DNA of 64,000 nucleotides from Glycomyces sp. YM15 (GTDB lineage: Bacteria > Actinomycetota > Actinomycetes > Mycobacteriales > Micromonosporaceae), in NCBI RefSeq assembly GCF_016918015.1, contig NZ_JAERMK010000002.1, forward strand, positions 248,001-312,000. The letters run 5' to 3'. Numbering within the stretch: the first letter of the stretch is position 1; each line of letters begins with the position of its first letter. A program made the translations under genes and the position numbers. Shown here piece by piece: positions 36,382 through 44,319 of the stretch. The notes under the pieces were generated by a model. That model was not told where the DNA came from, made no database searches, and saw only the letters and a program-made list of their open reading frames with translations.

Positions 36382-38175
36382 CCGCCCACAACGAGACCCG
36401 TGCCACACGCCACCCTCGCGGCGGCCCCCCGCGGCTGTGCTAACCTTGTCGCCGCAAGGGGCTTTGGCGCAGTTGGTAGCGCGTTTCGTTCGCAATGAAA
36501 AGGTCAGGGGTTCGAATCCCCTAAGCTCCACCAAAGGGTTCTTACTTGAACCCTGACCCATAGGAAGAACGGCATCAGCCTCCGGGCAGGTGCCGTTTCG
36601 CCGTTCCCGGTCCCGGAACGTCACCAGCGGCGCGATGCTGGCAGTGGCTGTGCCCTGGCTGATCCGGGGGTGCTGGTCGGTGTCGGTGTCCACGTGTAGC
36701 CGGGTGAAGCAGATCGAGTTGAGCGTCTGCCGGTCCTCGTCTGCCAGCGACTCGTAGAGCCGCCTCGGATCCGACAGGAGCTCCAGGAACGGGGCGATGT
36801 GGGCTGCGGCCTGGTCGAGTCGAGGCAGGTCGGTGTCGGCCAGTTGGGTATCGATGGCTTCGCGTTGCGCGGCGATGTCGCGGATCTTGGCGGCGAGTTT
36901 GTCGGTGGGCCAGTCGGGGTCGCCAAGCAAGTCCAGGACCTGGTCCTCCAGGGTGTCGAGTCGGGTGCGTTCGCGTTTGAGGTTGCGGCGCAGGGTCTGC
37001 GCGGTCCGCTCATCGGTCCGGGCGACCTGCTCGAGCCCGTGCCTGGTCCGGCTCGCTTCGTTGGGCGTGAGCGCGATGGTGGCGTAGTGGGCGCTCACTG
37101 CGGCCTCGACATCACCCACGGCGAACCGCGGGAGATCGCAGGTGCCGTTCTCGTTGCGGCCCATGCAGAGGTAGTAGAAGTAGAGGCGGCCGGTCTTGGA
37201 CTTGGCGCGCTCGACGATCAAGCGGCGCCCGCAGCGCCCGCACCAGACGAGGCCTTTGAGGTAGTGGTCCCACTTGCGTTCGCGCACGCCCGCGCCGCGC
37301 TGCTCGGTGAGCACGGCCTGGACCTTGTCGAACAGGGCTCGGTCGATGAGGGCTTCGTGCCGGCCGGGGTAGGCGACGCCGTTGAAGGTGACGGTGCCGA
37401 GGTAGTACGGGTCGGTGAGGATCTGCCCGATCTTGTGGATCGAGACGGCAGTACCGGCCGGATGCTTTCGGGTGGGCCGGGTCTTGAGCCCGGCGGTAGT
37501 GGCGATTTCGCGGAGTTTCTTGAAGGAGTGCTGTCCCGTGGCGTATCGCTCGAAGAGCGTTTTGACGATCGGGGCGCGTTCGGGATCGAGGGTGACGGTG
37601 CGGATTTCGCGACCGTCAATAGTCTCCCGGATGTTCAAGTACCCGAGGGGCGCGCGACCGGGTGTGCCGCCTCGGGCGGCTTTTGCTTCCATCTTGTAGG
37701 CGATGTCCTGCCCCGAGACGCGCGACTGGTACTCGTTGAACCCGTCGACCATATGCGCCATCAGATCCCCGGTGGGCGAGTCGTCGGTGGGGTCCTTCAC
37801 CGACAGGATCGCGACGCCGAGGCCGCGGAGTTCGCGTTTGGTGAGTCCGGCGTCGGTGGCGTCGCGGAACAGCCGCGAGCGCATGTATACCACGACGAAG
37901 TCGACATCGCGCTGATTGCGAATCCGCCCCATCATCTTGCGGAATGCAGGGCGACCGTCAATTGAGCGGGCGGACTTGCCCGGCTCGACGTACTCGTCGA
38001 CAACGGTAAGACCCATGCGCTCAGCGAGCGCCAGACACGCATTCCGCTGGGCGGGGATCGAGTTCCCCTCGGGGTCGTAGTCGGTCTCAACCTGGCCTCG
38101 GGAAGAGACTCGCAGGTAGACCACTGCTCGCCCGCCGATGGGCGTCTCGCTCGTCTTGTCAGGTTGGCCGTTCAT
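36229..38175 (-). CDS. large serine recombinase (integrase) whose C-terminus is replaced by host DNA
   Basis: The frame starts at 38175 with MNGQPDKTSETPIGGRAVVY. It has a resolvase catalytic domain (nucleophile Ser24 in YLRVSSRGQ; VVVYMRSRLFRDATD), a Recombinase domain (about 175-290), a zinc ribbon (CGRCGRRL, later YLCMGRNENGTC), and a coiled-coil motif (about 395-450). Residue 549 (Val-Glu-Leu, codons at 36531-36523) falls in the att core. Residues after it are antisense tRNA-Ala (RGFEPLTFSL) and antisense of the mannosyltransferase gene, so they are host-derived. In the excised circle the same frame continues into the HTH segment at 47611-47901. It is coupled to the upstream small gene by an ATGA overlap. 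Confidence 0.92.
   Translation of the reverse strand: MNGQPDKTSETPIGGRAVVYLRVSSRGQVETDYDPEGNSIPAQRNACLALAERMGLTVVDEYVEPGKSARSIDGRPAFRKMMGRIRNQRDVDFVVVYMRSRLFRDATDAGLTKRELRGLGVAILSVKDPTDDSPTGDLMAHMVDGFNEYQSRVSGQDIAYKMEAKAARGGTPGRAPLGYLNIRETIDGREIRTVTLDPERAPIVKTLFERYATGQHSFKKLREIATTAGLKTRPTRKHPAGTAVSIHKIGQILTDPYYLGTVTFNGVAYPGRHEALIDRALFDKVQAVLTEQRGAGVRERKWDHYLKGLVWCGRCGRRLIVERAKSKTGRLYFYYLCMGRNENGTCDLPRFAVGDVEAAVSAHYATIALTPNEASRTRHGLEQVARTDERTAQTLRRNLKRERTRLDTLEDQVLDLLGDPDWPTDKLAAKIRDIAAQREAIDTQLADTDLPRLDQAAAHIAPFLELLSDPRRLYESLADEDRQTLNSICFTRLHVDTDTDQHPRISQGTATASIAPLVTFRDRERRNGTCPEADAVLPMGQGSSKNPLVELRGFEPLTFSLRTKRATNCAKAPCGDKVSTAAGGRREGGVWHGSRCGRSDPGVEPHARVPFLARNGLARVDRPEVREAEDHDRHERPGDERTREAPLR
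36458..36533 (+). tRNA. tRNA-Ala(CGC), target site of the integrated element
   Basis: The 76-base tRNA has acceptor GGGGCTT/AAGCTCC with the alanine identity pair G3:U70, anticodon loop TTCGCAA (anticodon CGC), T loop TTCGAAT, and an encoded CCA. A TAACCT box lies 11 bases upstream. Its last 11 bases, AAGCTCCACCA, are repeated at 47902-47912. Its own hairpin terminator is displaced to 47930, so an element has inserted exactly at the 3' end and restored the gene. Confidence 0.93.
36523..36553 (+). other. attL of the island
   Basis: Core AAGCTCCACCA (36523-36533) is followed on the element side by 9 bases and then TACTTGAACCC (36543-36553). That last block is the exact reverse complement of GGGTTCAAGTA at the other end, giving the right arm of a symmetric attP. 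Confidence 0.85.
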
Positions 38176-38543
38176 GCCGCGTCCCTCTCGCTCCGAACAT
38201 CGTCGTCACGGGCCGCGTCCTGGTCCGGACACCCGCTGTCTGCCGTCGGCGTGTCAGCGGCTTCCTGGGCGCGTCTGGCGGCGCGCAGCAACAGTGCGGC
38301 CAGCCGGTCGGTGTCGATGGTTTCCCGCCGCGCCCCGGTGACCCGGATCCGCTTCGAAACCCGGCTCACCGCCCCCACCACCAAGCAAAACTGCAGGTAG
38401 CGGCCCTGATGGCGACCGTAGCGCGGACTCGCTGCGGGTACGAGCTTTCGGATGGGCAGATCTGAAACGCTCGATGGAGCACTCGGCGGTGCGTGATTGC
38501 AGGCGTAGGCAAGGCGGGCGTCTCGCGCCGTCCTCAGGACCAA
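38172..38543 (-). CDS. small basic protein coupled to the integrase
   Basis: The frame of up to 123 residues ends in a TGA overlapping the integrase ATG by 4 bases, which argues that it is translated. The last 65 residues (GAVSRVSKRIRVTGARRETI, then DRLAALLLRAARRAQEAADT) look protein-like; the first part is less convincing, so the true start may be an internal GTG near 38390. No domain is recognised. Position makes a recombination accessory or directionality factor possible, but this is inference only. Confidence 0.5.
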   Translation of the reverse strand: MVLRTARDARLAYACNHAPPSAPSSVSDLPIRKLVPAASPRYGRHQGRYLQFCLVVGAVSRVSKRIRVTGARRETIDTDRLAALLLRAARRAQEAADTPTADSGCPDQDAARDDDVRSERDAA

Positions 38544-38742
38544 GGTCGCTCGAAGGTAGCTCGTTCCTGGATGCGCGTCAAGATCATCGATTTTCGGGCC
38601 GGGAGGCCGGTCGGCAGTCGCAGAGCAGGCCTCGCAGGCCGGAAACGCTCAGATTCGGAGTAAATATGTCGGGCCAACTTCTGACCCCTCCACGCATCCG
38701 CTATCGCAAGGCCTCTCAACGGCAATGACCTTGTCGAGCGGA

Positions 38743-38860
38743 TGTCACAACCGGGCTGTGACAGGGGTTGCGTCTCATCCTGCATGTCGATGGCGGGCGA
38801 GAAGCAAGGTCAAACTCAGGGTGAAAGTCGTGGGGAGAACGGAAGCGGCCACAACACAGG
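38743..38860 (+). repeat. diverged 110-bp repeat, copy 1
   Basis: It begins with the dyad TGTCACA-N7-TGTGACA (38743-38763), continues ACAGGGG, and ends in a GGAACGG/CACA-like stretch. Similarity to copy 2 at 39584-39695 is spread over the whole length. It lies in the 335-base spacer 38544-38878, where I see no gene. Confidence 0.65.
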
Positions 38861-38878
38861 TGCTGCGCGCGGGACGCG

Positions 38879-39394
38879 TCAGAAATAGCCGAAGAACCGA
38901 GCCCACCAGTCGGGCCGCTCACCGTCCAGGGACTCCTGGCTCGGCCCTTCATAGTCGCGGCCCAGCAGTTCCTCGGGAACTACGACGTATCCGAGATCCT
39001 TCAGCGCCTGATCGACCCTCACAAGGTCGTCCGCGTGCAGTGCCCTCTCGTCTATCGCCTCGGCCGTACTGAGGAACGCGCCTGGATTGTCGGCGCAAAT
39101 GAGGGCCAGGTTTCCGAACTTGCTGACGCAAACGACCAGCCTGGAATCGCCTTTCAGCGCCGCTGCAGGCACGTGGATGCGCCCGTATTCGCTGGAATCT
39201 TGGGTGTCTTGTTCAGACTCGCAGCGAACCGCAAAATCCTGTTCGAGCCGCGCCACCAGCCGGCCGAAGGGCTCGGCGCACTTCCTGCGCTCGTAGCCCT
39301 GTGGCCACTCCAAGTGGACAGGATCGTCAAGCTCGCGCAGCAGCGCCAACAGTTCCGATTCGCTTGAAGGCATGCAGTCATCATCAAGGAGCAC
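38879..39394 (-). CDS. hypothetical protein, small acidic
   Basis: The acidic protein of 164 to 171 residues may start at ATG 39373 (MPSSESELLALLREL) or GTG 39394. It has an N-terminal Leu-rich helix, a central RLVVCVSKFGNLALICAD strand pair, and a C-terminal VVVPEELLGRDYEG then DWWARFFGYF. The combination of a compact acidic fold and a Trp-Trp-Arg-Phe tail is reminiscent of small immunity-like proteins common in actinomycetes. I cannot assign a family. No toxin gene adjoins it. Confidence 0.65.
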   Translation of the reverse strand: MLLDDDCMPSSESELLALLRELDDPVHLEWPQGYERRKCAEPFGRLVARLEQDFAVRCESEQDTQDSSEYGRIHVPAAALKGDSRLVVCVSKFGNLALICADNPGAFLSTAEAIDERALHADDLVRVDQALKDLGYVVVPEELLGRDYEGPSQESLDGERPDWWARFFGYF

Positions 39395-39583
39395 TCAGAT
39401 GGGGCCTGCAGGGGCACAGAAGCGGCTGAGACCCGCCAACTATCGCCCCACATCAGCAACCAGTCCTCGCCCGTCTCTTCCGAGAAATGCTGCTGGCCCG
39501 AGTACATAAGTTGCCCCCCATTTGGCTCTGCGCGAGCGCCGCTCCCCTCTCGCCCGGCACCTTAATTGACCTGCGCATCTAGT

Positions 39584-39695
39584 TGTCACGAACGCTTGGT
39601 GACAGGGGCGGCATCTCTCCCGGCACCTGGTTGGCCGGTGAGATGCCGGGTCAGGTGCTGGGGCAAACCTCCGGGTGGAACGGCCACTGTCACAG
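39584..39695 (+). repeat. 110-bp repeat, copy 2, upstream of the HD gene
   Basis: It starts with the dyad TGTCAC-N9-GTGACA (39584-39604) and contains a second perfect dyad, GGCATCTC (39610-39617) with GAGATGCC (39639-39646). It ends in ACTGTCACAG. It lies 38 bases before the HD-domain gene, so it may hold that gene's control region. The 338-base spacer 39395-39732 contains no other feature I can support. Confidence 0.65.
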
Positions 39696-39732
39696 ACGTT
39701 GGCTCGACCATCCGGATCGATAGGATTGTCGA

Positions 39733-40299
39733 GTGCAGTCGAGCATGGTCAGCAGTGCGCGCGCTCTCGCGGAGCGGAAGCTCAGCGAGGCGTTGCCTCG
39801 ACGATGGCGACATGTTCAAGCGGTGACCGCCAAGGCCGAACGGCTTTCCCTAGTGCTCCGTGTCCAGCAGGATCGCGAGACGCTTGTCGCGTCTGCAGCG
39901 CTCCACGACATCGGCTACGCACCCTCGATCGATACGACTGGATTCCATCCATTGGACGGGGCGCGTTGGCTTCGCGAGATCGGGTTCAACGACCGGGTGG
40001 CCGCGCTGGTCGCCCACCACACCAATGCACTTGCCGAAGCTGAACAGCGAGGTCTCGACAAGGAGTTGTCCGGGGAGTTCGACCGTGAAGCCTCGCCCGT
40101 GGCGGACCTGCTTTGGTACTGCGACCTCACGACCGGCCCTGACGGACAGGCCTTCACGGTCGAGGAGCGGATAGCCGAGGTCCAGGAACGATATGAGCCT
40201 GACTCGGTCGTCTACGAGTTCATCACGGGCAGTGCCAGCGTATTTGCCGAGGTTGCGAAACGAGTCGAACCGATGTTGCCGTCAGCTCAACCAATGTAG
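39733..40299 (+). CDS. HD-domain phosphohydrolase-like protein
   Basis: This 188-residue soluble protein has an HD superfamily metal site: first His in RRWRHVQAVTAKA (about residue 27), HD pair in SAALHDIGYAPS (about 58), and later VAALVAHHTNA (about 93) and LLWYCDLTTG (Asp about 127). Such small HD proteins hydrolyse nucleotides or phosphoesters. The GTG start at 39733 has TAGGAT six bases upstream and no ribosome binding site, so the transcript is probably leaderless. It is convergent with the NUDIX gene (13-base overlap of stops). Confidence 0.78.
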   Translation: MQSSMVSSARALAERKLSEALPRRWRHVQAVTAKAERLSLVLRVQQDRETLVASAALHDIGYAPSIDTTGFHPLDGARWLREIGFNDRVAALVAHHTNALAEAEQRGLDKELSGEFDREASPVADLLWYCDLTTGPDGQAFTVEERIAEVQERYEPDSVVYEFITGSASVFAEVAKRVEPMLPSAQPM

Positions 40300-40757
40300 G
40301 GCTCGCCGTCGTTCGCAAAGCCGTGCTCGATTCGGAGCCGCATCGACGGATTGATCGGAAGAGCGTCAAGCTCATCTGCGCCAATCCAGCCAACCTGGGT
40401 GGACTCGGCGCTGGTGGCGAGCGATCCGCCGATCGGCTTGGCCCGGAAGGAGATCGAGAACTGCTGCCGGACCTCGCCATCGCTGTACTCGATCAAGTGA
40501 TCAGGGTCGGTGTAGAGGCCGATGATGCCAGTGACCTCGATGTCCAGGCCGGTCTCTTCCTTCGTCTCGCGGACTGCGGTGTCGGCGATTCGCTCTCCCA
40601 GGTCGTGCCCACCGCCGGGTAGGGCCCAGTCGCCGTTGTCCGAGCGCTGGATGAGCAGAACCCGGCCTTCGTCATCGGTCACGAACGCGACTGTCGAGGG
40701 CACGACGCTGTTCGGCTCGGGGGCATCGGGGTTGTTGATGTGGTCGATGCGGCTCAT
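40287..40757 (-). CDS. NUDIX hydrolase
   Basis: The 156-residue protein has the NUDIX box as GHDLGERIADTAVRETKEETG (about residues 50-70), matching GX5EX7REUXEEXG, and upstream VLLIQRSDNGDWALPGGG. It is an MutT-like pyrophosphohydrolase of unknown substrate. Its ATG overlaps the stop of the XRE-type gene by 4 bases, so both proteins are made from one operon. Confidence 0.9.
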   Translation of the reverse strand: MSRIDHINNPDAPEPNSVVPSTVAFVTDDEGRVLLIQRSDNGDWALPGGGHDLGERIADTAVRETKEETGLDIEVTGIIGLYTDPDHLIEYSDGEVRQQFSISFRAKPIGGSLATSAESTQVGWIGADELDALPINPSMRLRIEHGFANDGEPYIG

Positions 40758-41521
40758 GGCCTCACCTTGCCATGGTCGCCGGTCCAGGCGTCGCGCGAAG
40801 CGGTCCAGACTCGGTCGAAGCTGTCGGCGTAGGAGTTGAACAGGGTGCCACCGGCGAGTCGGCGCAGATGCATGACCGGGGCGTGCGCTGCCGGAAAGCC
40901 GTAGACGTGGGTGTTGACCAGCATCTCGTCGTCATAGCGGTAGATGCTGTTGTACAGCGTCGAAGTGTGGAAGCCGACGAACACGCCTTCGGTGCCTCTG
41001 AGCTTCTCGTAGAACGCCAGGACATTGCGGATCTTCGCAGCAAGCGCATCGCCGATGCCCTCCTCACGGCCGCGGACCGCTACGGCTCCACAGTCAGGAT
41101 CTCCGAGCAGGACCGTGATCTTGGTGCCCGCTTCGGCTTTGCGCTGCAGCGCCTCGATCAGGTGCGGATCATGCTCGGGTAGGAACAGCCCGGAGTACAC
41201 GAGAATCCCGATCCGCTCGGTAGCGTTGTCGAACAATCGCCGCCACAGTTCCGACGGCACCTGAAAGCGGCGCGGGTAGGTCCGGATCACCTCGGACTCC
41301 GACACACGCGCTTGCCGCTCGGCCGTGTCGATGTTGGGCCACAGGTACTCCTCAGCCTCGTCCAGCATCGCGGCGATGGCGGAGCGGTGCCGAGGGTACG
41401 GAGTGCGGCCGATACTGATCCACCGTCTCACGGTCTTGGCATCGACCTCCAGCTCGTCGGCCAGCGACTCCGGCGTCATCCCGGACGCTTGCAGGGCATC
41501 CTTCAATCGGTCATTCGGCAT
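40754..41521 (-). CDS. XRE-family regulator with C-terminal DUF5919-like domain
   Basis: From the ATG at 41521 (GGGAG upstream) there are 255 residues. An N-terminal helix-turn-helix (LKDALQASGMTPESLADELE, then DAKTVRRWISIGRTPYPRHR) is followed by a C-terminal alpha/beta domain. That domain has VYSGLFLPEHDPHLIE, ITVLLGDPDCGAVAVRG, FHTSTLYNSIYRYDDEMLVN and a terminal SFDRVWTAS. It resembles a phospholipase D-like fold in which the catalytic HKD has been reduced. The family occurs in actinomycetes next to NUDIX and HD genes. Regulatory role and ligand are inferred. Confidence 0.72.
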   Translation of the reverse strand: MPNDRLKDALQASGMTPESLADELEVDAKTVRRWISIGRTPYPRHRSAIAAMLDEAEEYLWPNIDTAERQARVSESEVIRTYPRRFQVPSELWRRLFDNATERIGILVYSGLFLPEHDPHLIEALQRKAEAGTKITVLLGDPDCGAVAVRGREEGIGDALAAKIRNVLAFYEKLRGTEGVFVGFHTSTLYNSIYRYDDEMLVNTHVYGFPAAHAPVMHLRRLAGGTLFNSYADSFDRVWTASRDAWTGDHGKVRP

Positions 41522-41680
41522 GAGCACTCCCAATCGTGGACGACTTCGATGCGTGAGGACGTCTCTTCGCGTCCCATTGTGTAGTTCTGTCGTCCCGTTC
41601 TGTCAACCACCATGTTCATATGCCGCTTTTCCACCGGGTCAGATGGCTGGGCGGTCAAACGGACGACAGGGAGGAAGTCG

Positions 41681-42259
41681 ATGACGCAAACACAGGTCAC
41701 GGGTCGGACCGTCCAGTCCGAGGTGCTGGGCGAATGGACTACCGATCACGGCAACCGGCTCACCCTCATGGCCCGCCGGGCGACGGGCTACGCCTCGATC
41801 TGGCTGAACCGCCACGGCAAACCAGTCAAGATCGGCTACGCGGTCCACGCGGGGGGCGTGCTCCGCGAGGTCCGCTGGGAACCGCTCTGGAACGAGCAAA
41901 CCGATGCCTGGAAGACCCAACAACGCAACCACATCGCCGCCCTCATCGCCGCCTGGCATGCCGAAGGCACAGTCCCGCCCGAACCCGCGGCGCTTCCCGC
42001 GAGCGTGCTCGGCACCTTCGACTCCTTCGGCTTCCGCTTCGCTGTCGAACCGACCGCCACCGCCGAACACGCCATCCTCAGCATCCTCAACGTGGCAGGC
42101 AGCCTCACACCCGTCGCCGACCTCCTCCACGAGCAAGGACGCATCGCCGGCATGTCAACTCGCCCCGGCTGGAAGAGCACCCCCGACGACCGCAAACGCC
42201 ACTGGCGCCACGAGTCCGAAGCTATCCTCACCCAAGCAGCCGAACGAGGCCGCCTCTAG
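41681..42259 (+). CDS. hypothetical protein of the island
   Basis: The 192-residue protein starts at 41681 with AGGGAGGA upstream. It shows TTDHGNRLTLMARRATGYAS, a Trp-rich middle (VRWEPLWNEQTDAWK), and a basic C-terminus (KSTPDDRKRHWRHESEA). No domain is recognised. It is divergent from the XRE-type gene across a 159-base spacer and has chromosomal-type high GC, unlike the genes that follow. Confidence 0.65.
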   Translation: MTQTQVTGRTVQSEVLGEWTTDHGNRLTLMARRATGYASIWLNRHGKPVKIGYAVHAGGVLREVRWEPLWNEQTDAWKTQQRNHIAALIAAWHAEGTVPPEPAALPASVLGTFDSFGFRFAVEPTATAEHAILSILNVAGSLTPVADLLHEQGRIAGMSTRPGWKSTPDDRKRHWRHESEAILTQAAERGRL

Positions 42260-42716
42260 ACCTTCCTCCAACGGGCGGGGCCGCCAGGTGGGTGGCGAGC
42301 CCCGCCACCAACTCGCCGCACCGATCCTCCGAGTCTCGAGGGAGAGGGCGAGCAACTCGGAATCTGGCTGCCTCCAGCAGACTTCGCTGTCCTGACAACC
42401 CTAGAATTAGCGCTGGAAGCACAGCACGGCGCTCTAACGATCGTCGCCACAACCGCGCTAGGCACAGTCTTCCCCCTACGCCATAGTTCGCCGAAGGAAG
42501 GTGGGTGAAGGATGTGGAAGCGTTGAAGCATACGCCCGTGTCACCGCTGGATCCTAGTGGCGCTAAACCAAGCATGACCTAAGCTAGGGTCCTCGAGTTC
42601 GGTAGAATTCAGAATCGGGTTGTTCGGAGCCCGCACTCGGCGCAACAGATCCCTGGAGTTACTCGCACCTCCGGGTCAGACATCAAAGTATATCCGGCTG
42701 TATATGGAGTGACTAC
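42260..42716. other. spacer before the AT-rich operon, no gene
   Basis: Base composition falls from high to moderate GC across these 457 bases, which marks the left edge of the AT-richer block. A short uninterrupted reading frame exists near 42300-42507 but has no start signal. The last 40 bases contain TATATC and TATATG boxes and a GGAG ribosome binding site for the next gene. Confidence 0.5.
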
Positions 42717-44300
42717 ATGGATACAAAAAGTGAGTTGATAAATCGACCTAGGCCTAGCACCTGGAGTATTCCTGAGCTTGTAGCTGAAGCGACTAGTGGA
42801 AATCTCAGGATTCCAAACTTCCAAAGAAAATTCACATGGGATCAGAGCGATGTTAAGAAGCTATTCGACAGTATTTGGAGGGGGTTTCCTATCGGCAATC
42901 TTCTCCTTTGGCGAAATCGCGCTGAGGCCGGAACTGTCAATCTCGGGCCGATATCGATTCAAGCCGATGCGCGGCCAGATGCCCTCTGGGTGGTTGATGG
43001 ACAGCAACGAATTACTTCAATTGTTTGCGTTCTTAACAAGGATTTCAAGGCGCAAGATGAACGGTTTCAGATCTACTTTGATCTTCGTCGGAAGCATTTT
43101 GTTTCAAAGGGCAAAGGTGTACCGCCATGGTGGATTCCTGTAAGCGAGGCTCTTGAGACTCGAACACTACTTTCCTGGCTGCGCGAGAAATCAGTGGATC
43201 TTGAGGAGGATGATCTTACGGTCGCTGACGCACTTGGAGGGGCAATACGAGATTACCAAGTTCCGGCGTATATAGTTGAAGGCAACGACGATTCTTTGCT
43301 CCGAGAAGTATTCGACCGCGTTAATTCTGCTGGAAAACCAATCGGACGCGCGGAAACATTCCATGCGCTCTTTGCTAGTGAATCAGAGCCTGGGAGCCCA
43401 GCAACGGTAGTCGAGAGTCTGAAAAGACTGCGATTCGGAGAAATCGATGCAGATCGCGTAGTCCAGAGTCTCCTTGCACTAAGGGGCGGGGACGTCCAGC
43501 GAGATATTCGTGATGAATTTGATGCTGGTGAGGATCCAGCTGAATGGTATGATCTCGTGGAGGTTGCTCTGGAGCGAGCGATCTCGTTTCTTCGATCCGA
43601 GGGAGTCCCGCATCTATTGCTGACTCCTTCTTCATTGCCGCTTCCAGTACTGGCTGTATTCTTTCATCTACACCCGGATCCTGATCCTTGGACAAGACAA
43701 CTTCTCTCTAAATGGCTGTGGCGAGGCTGGGCACTGGGATTTGGGCAAACGGGGCAAACTCCAGCATTGCGGCAAGCCATTCGGGCAGTCAACCCTAAAA
43801 AGAAGCGCAATGACTTGATTCCCAACGAGTTTGACGCCGTATCTGCGCTCATCAAGCTGGTACCTGACGATGAGCCACCGGTTCCCGCCCTTGAGCCTTT
43901 CAAGACCAATTCTGCTGCAGGGAGACTGTGTCTCCTCGCCCTCGCATCACTGACACCACTCGACAGGGAAGGCAACCCGGTAGATATTGCCTCGGAGCTT
44001 GGCAAGAATGGGTCCGCTGCAATTACAGAACTCGTGCCCTCCAAACGTGCGAATCTAGCTTCCAGAGGATTCTGGCCCATCGAAATGCGGAGGCCAAATG
44101 GAAATGAAGACGACAACATACTTATGAGTCATGGAATCGATTCCGTGGCGGCGCACGCTCTTAGAATTGGGAACATTGATGAATTCCTTGAAGCTAGAAG
44201 TTCCGTGATATTGCCTGTCATACGGAATTACGTTTCGGTTCGAGTGGATGCGAGGGCCTTGATTCGTCCGCCGCTTTCAAATCTGCTGGTTGAGGACTAG
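42717..44300 (+). CDS. DUF262 domain protein (GmrS/DndB-like ParB-fold NTPase family)
   Basis: The 527-residue protein has an N-terminal DUF262 domain with RIPNFQRKFTW (about residues 31-41) and the diagnostic DGQQRIT (94-100), plus FDRVNSAGKPIG. Helical regions follow, and no DUF1524 HNH nuclease half is seen. DUF262 occurs in type IV restriction enzymes (GmrSD), in BREX- and Dnd-related systems and in stand-alone defence proteins. Here the GmrD-like nuclease is missing and a HipA-like kinase is the partner. Base composition is clearly AT-richer than flanking genes, so it was recently acquired. The ATG is supported by GGAG 8 to 11 bases upstream. Confidence 0.85.
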   Translation: MDTKSELINRPRPSTWSIPELVAEATSGNLRIPNFQRKFTWDQSDVKKLFDSIWRGFPIGNLLLWRNRAEAGTVNLGPISIQADARPDALWVVDGQQRITSIVCVLNKDFKAQDERFQIYFDLRRKHFVSKGKGVPPWWIPVSEALETRTLLSWLREKSVDLEEDDLTVADALGGAIRDYQVPAYIVEGNDDSLLREVFDRVNSAGKPIGRAETFHALFASESEPGSPATVVESLKRLRFGEIDADRVVQSLLALRGGDVQRDIRDEFDAGEDPAEWYDLVEVALERAISFLRSEGVPHLLLTPSSLPLPVLAVFFHLHPDPDPWTRQLLSKWLWRGWALGFGQTGQTPALRQAIRAVNPKKKRNDLIPNEFDAVSALIKLVPDDEPPVPALEPFKTNSAAGRLCLLALASLTPLDREGNPVDIASELGKNGSAAITELVPSKRANLASRGFWPIEMRRPNGNEDDNILMSHGIDSVAAHALRIGNIDEFLEARSSVILPVIRNYVSVRVDARALIRPPLSNLLVED

Positions 44301-44319
44301 AAGAAATCGAGGGTGCGTG

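Noticed and set aside
36229-36522. The last roughly 97 residues of the integrase frame as a real protein domain
   Set aside because: They are translated antisense of tRNA-Ala and of the mannosyltransferase gene, so they are host DNA read through after integration.
38725-39826. Two similar plus-strand reading frames (CHNRAVTGVAS and CHERLVTGAAS) as a duplicated small protein
   Set aside because: The similarity follows the 110-bp DNA repeat including its dyads, the frames overlap other genes and continue without conservation, so the DNA element explains them better.
42300-42507. A short uninterrupted frame (EQLGIWLPPADFAVL) before the DUF262 gene
   Set aside because: There is no start codon with a ribosome binding site, no similarity I recognise, and it lies in the composition transition zone.
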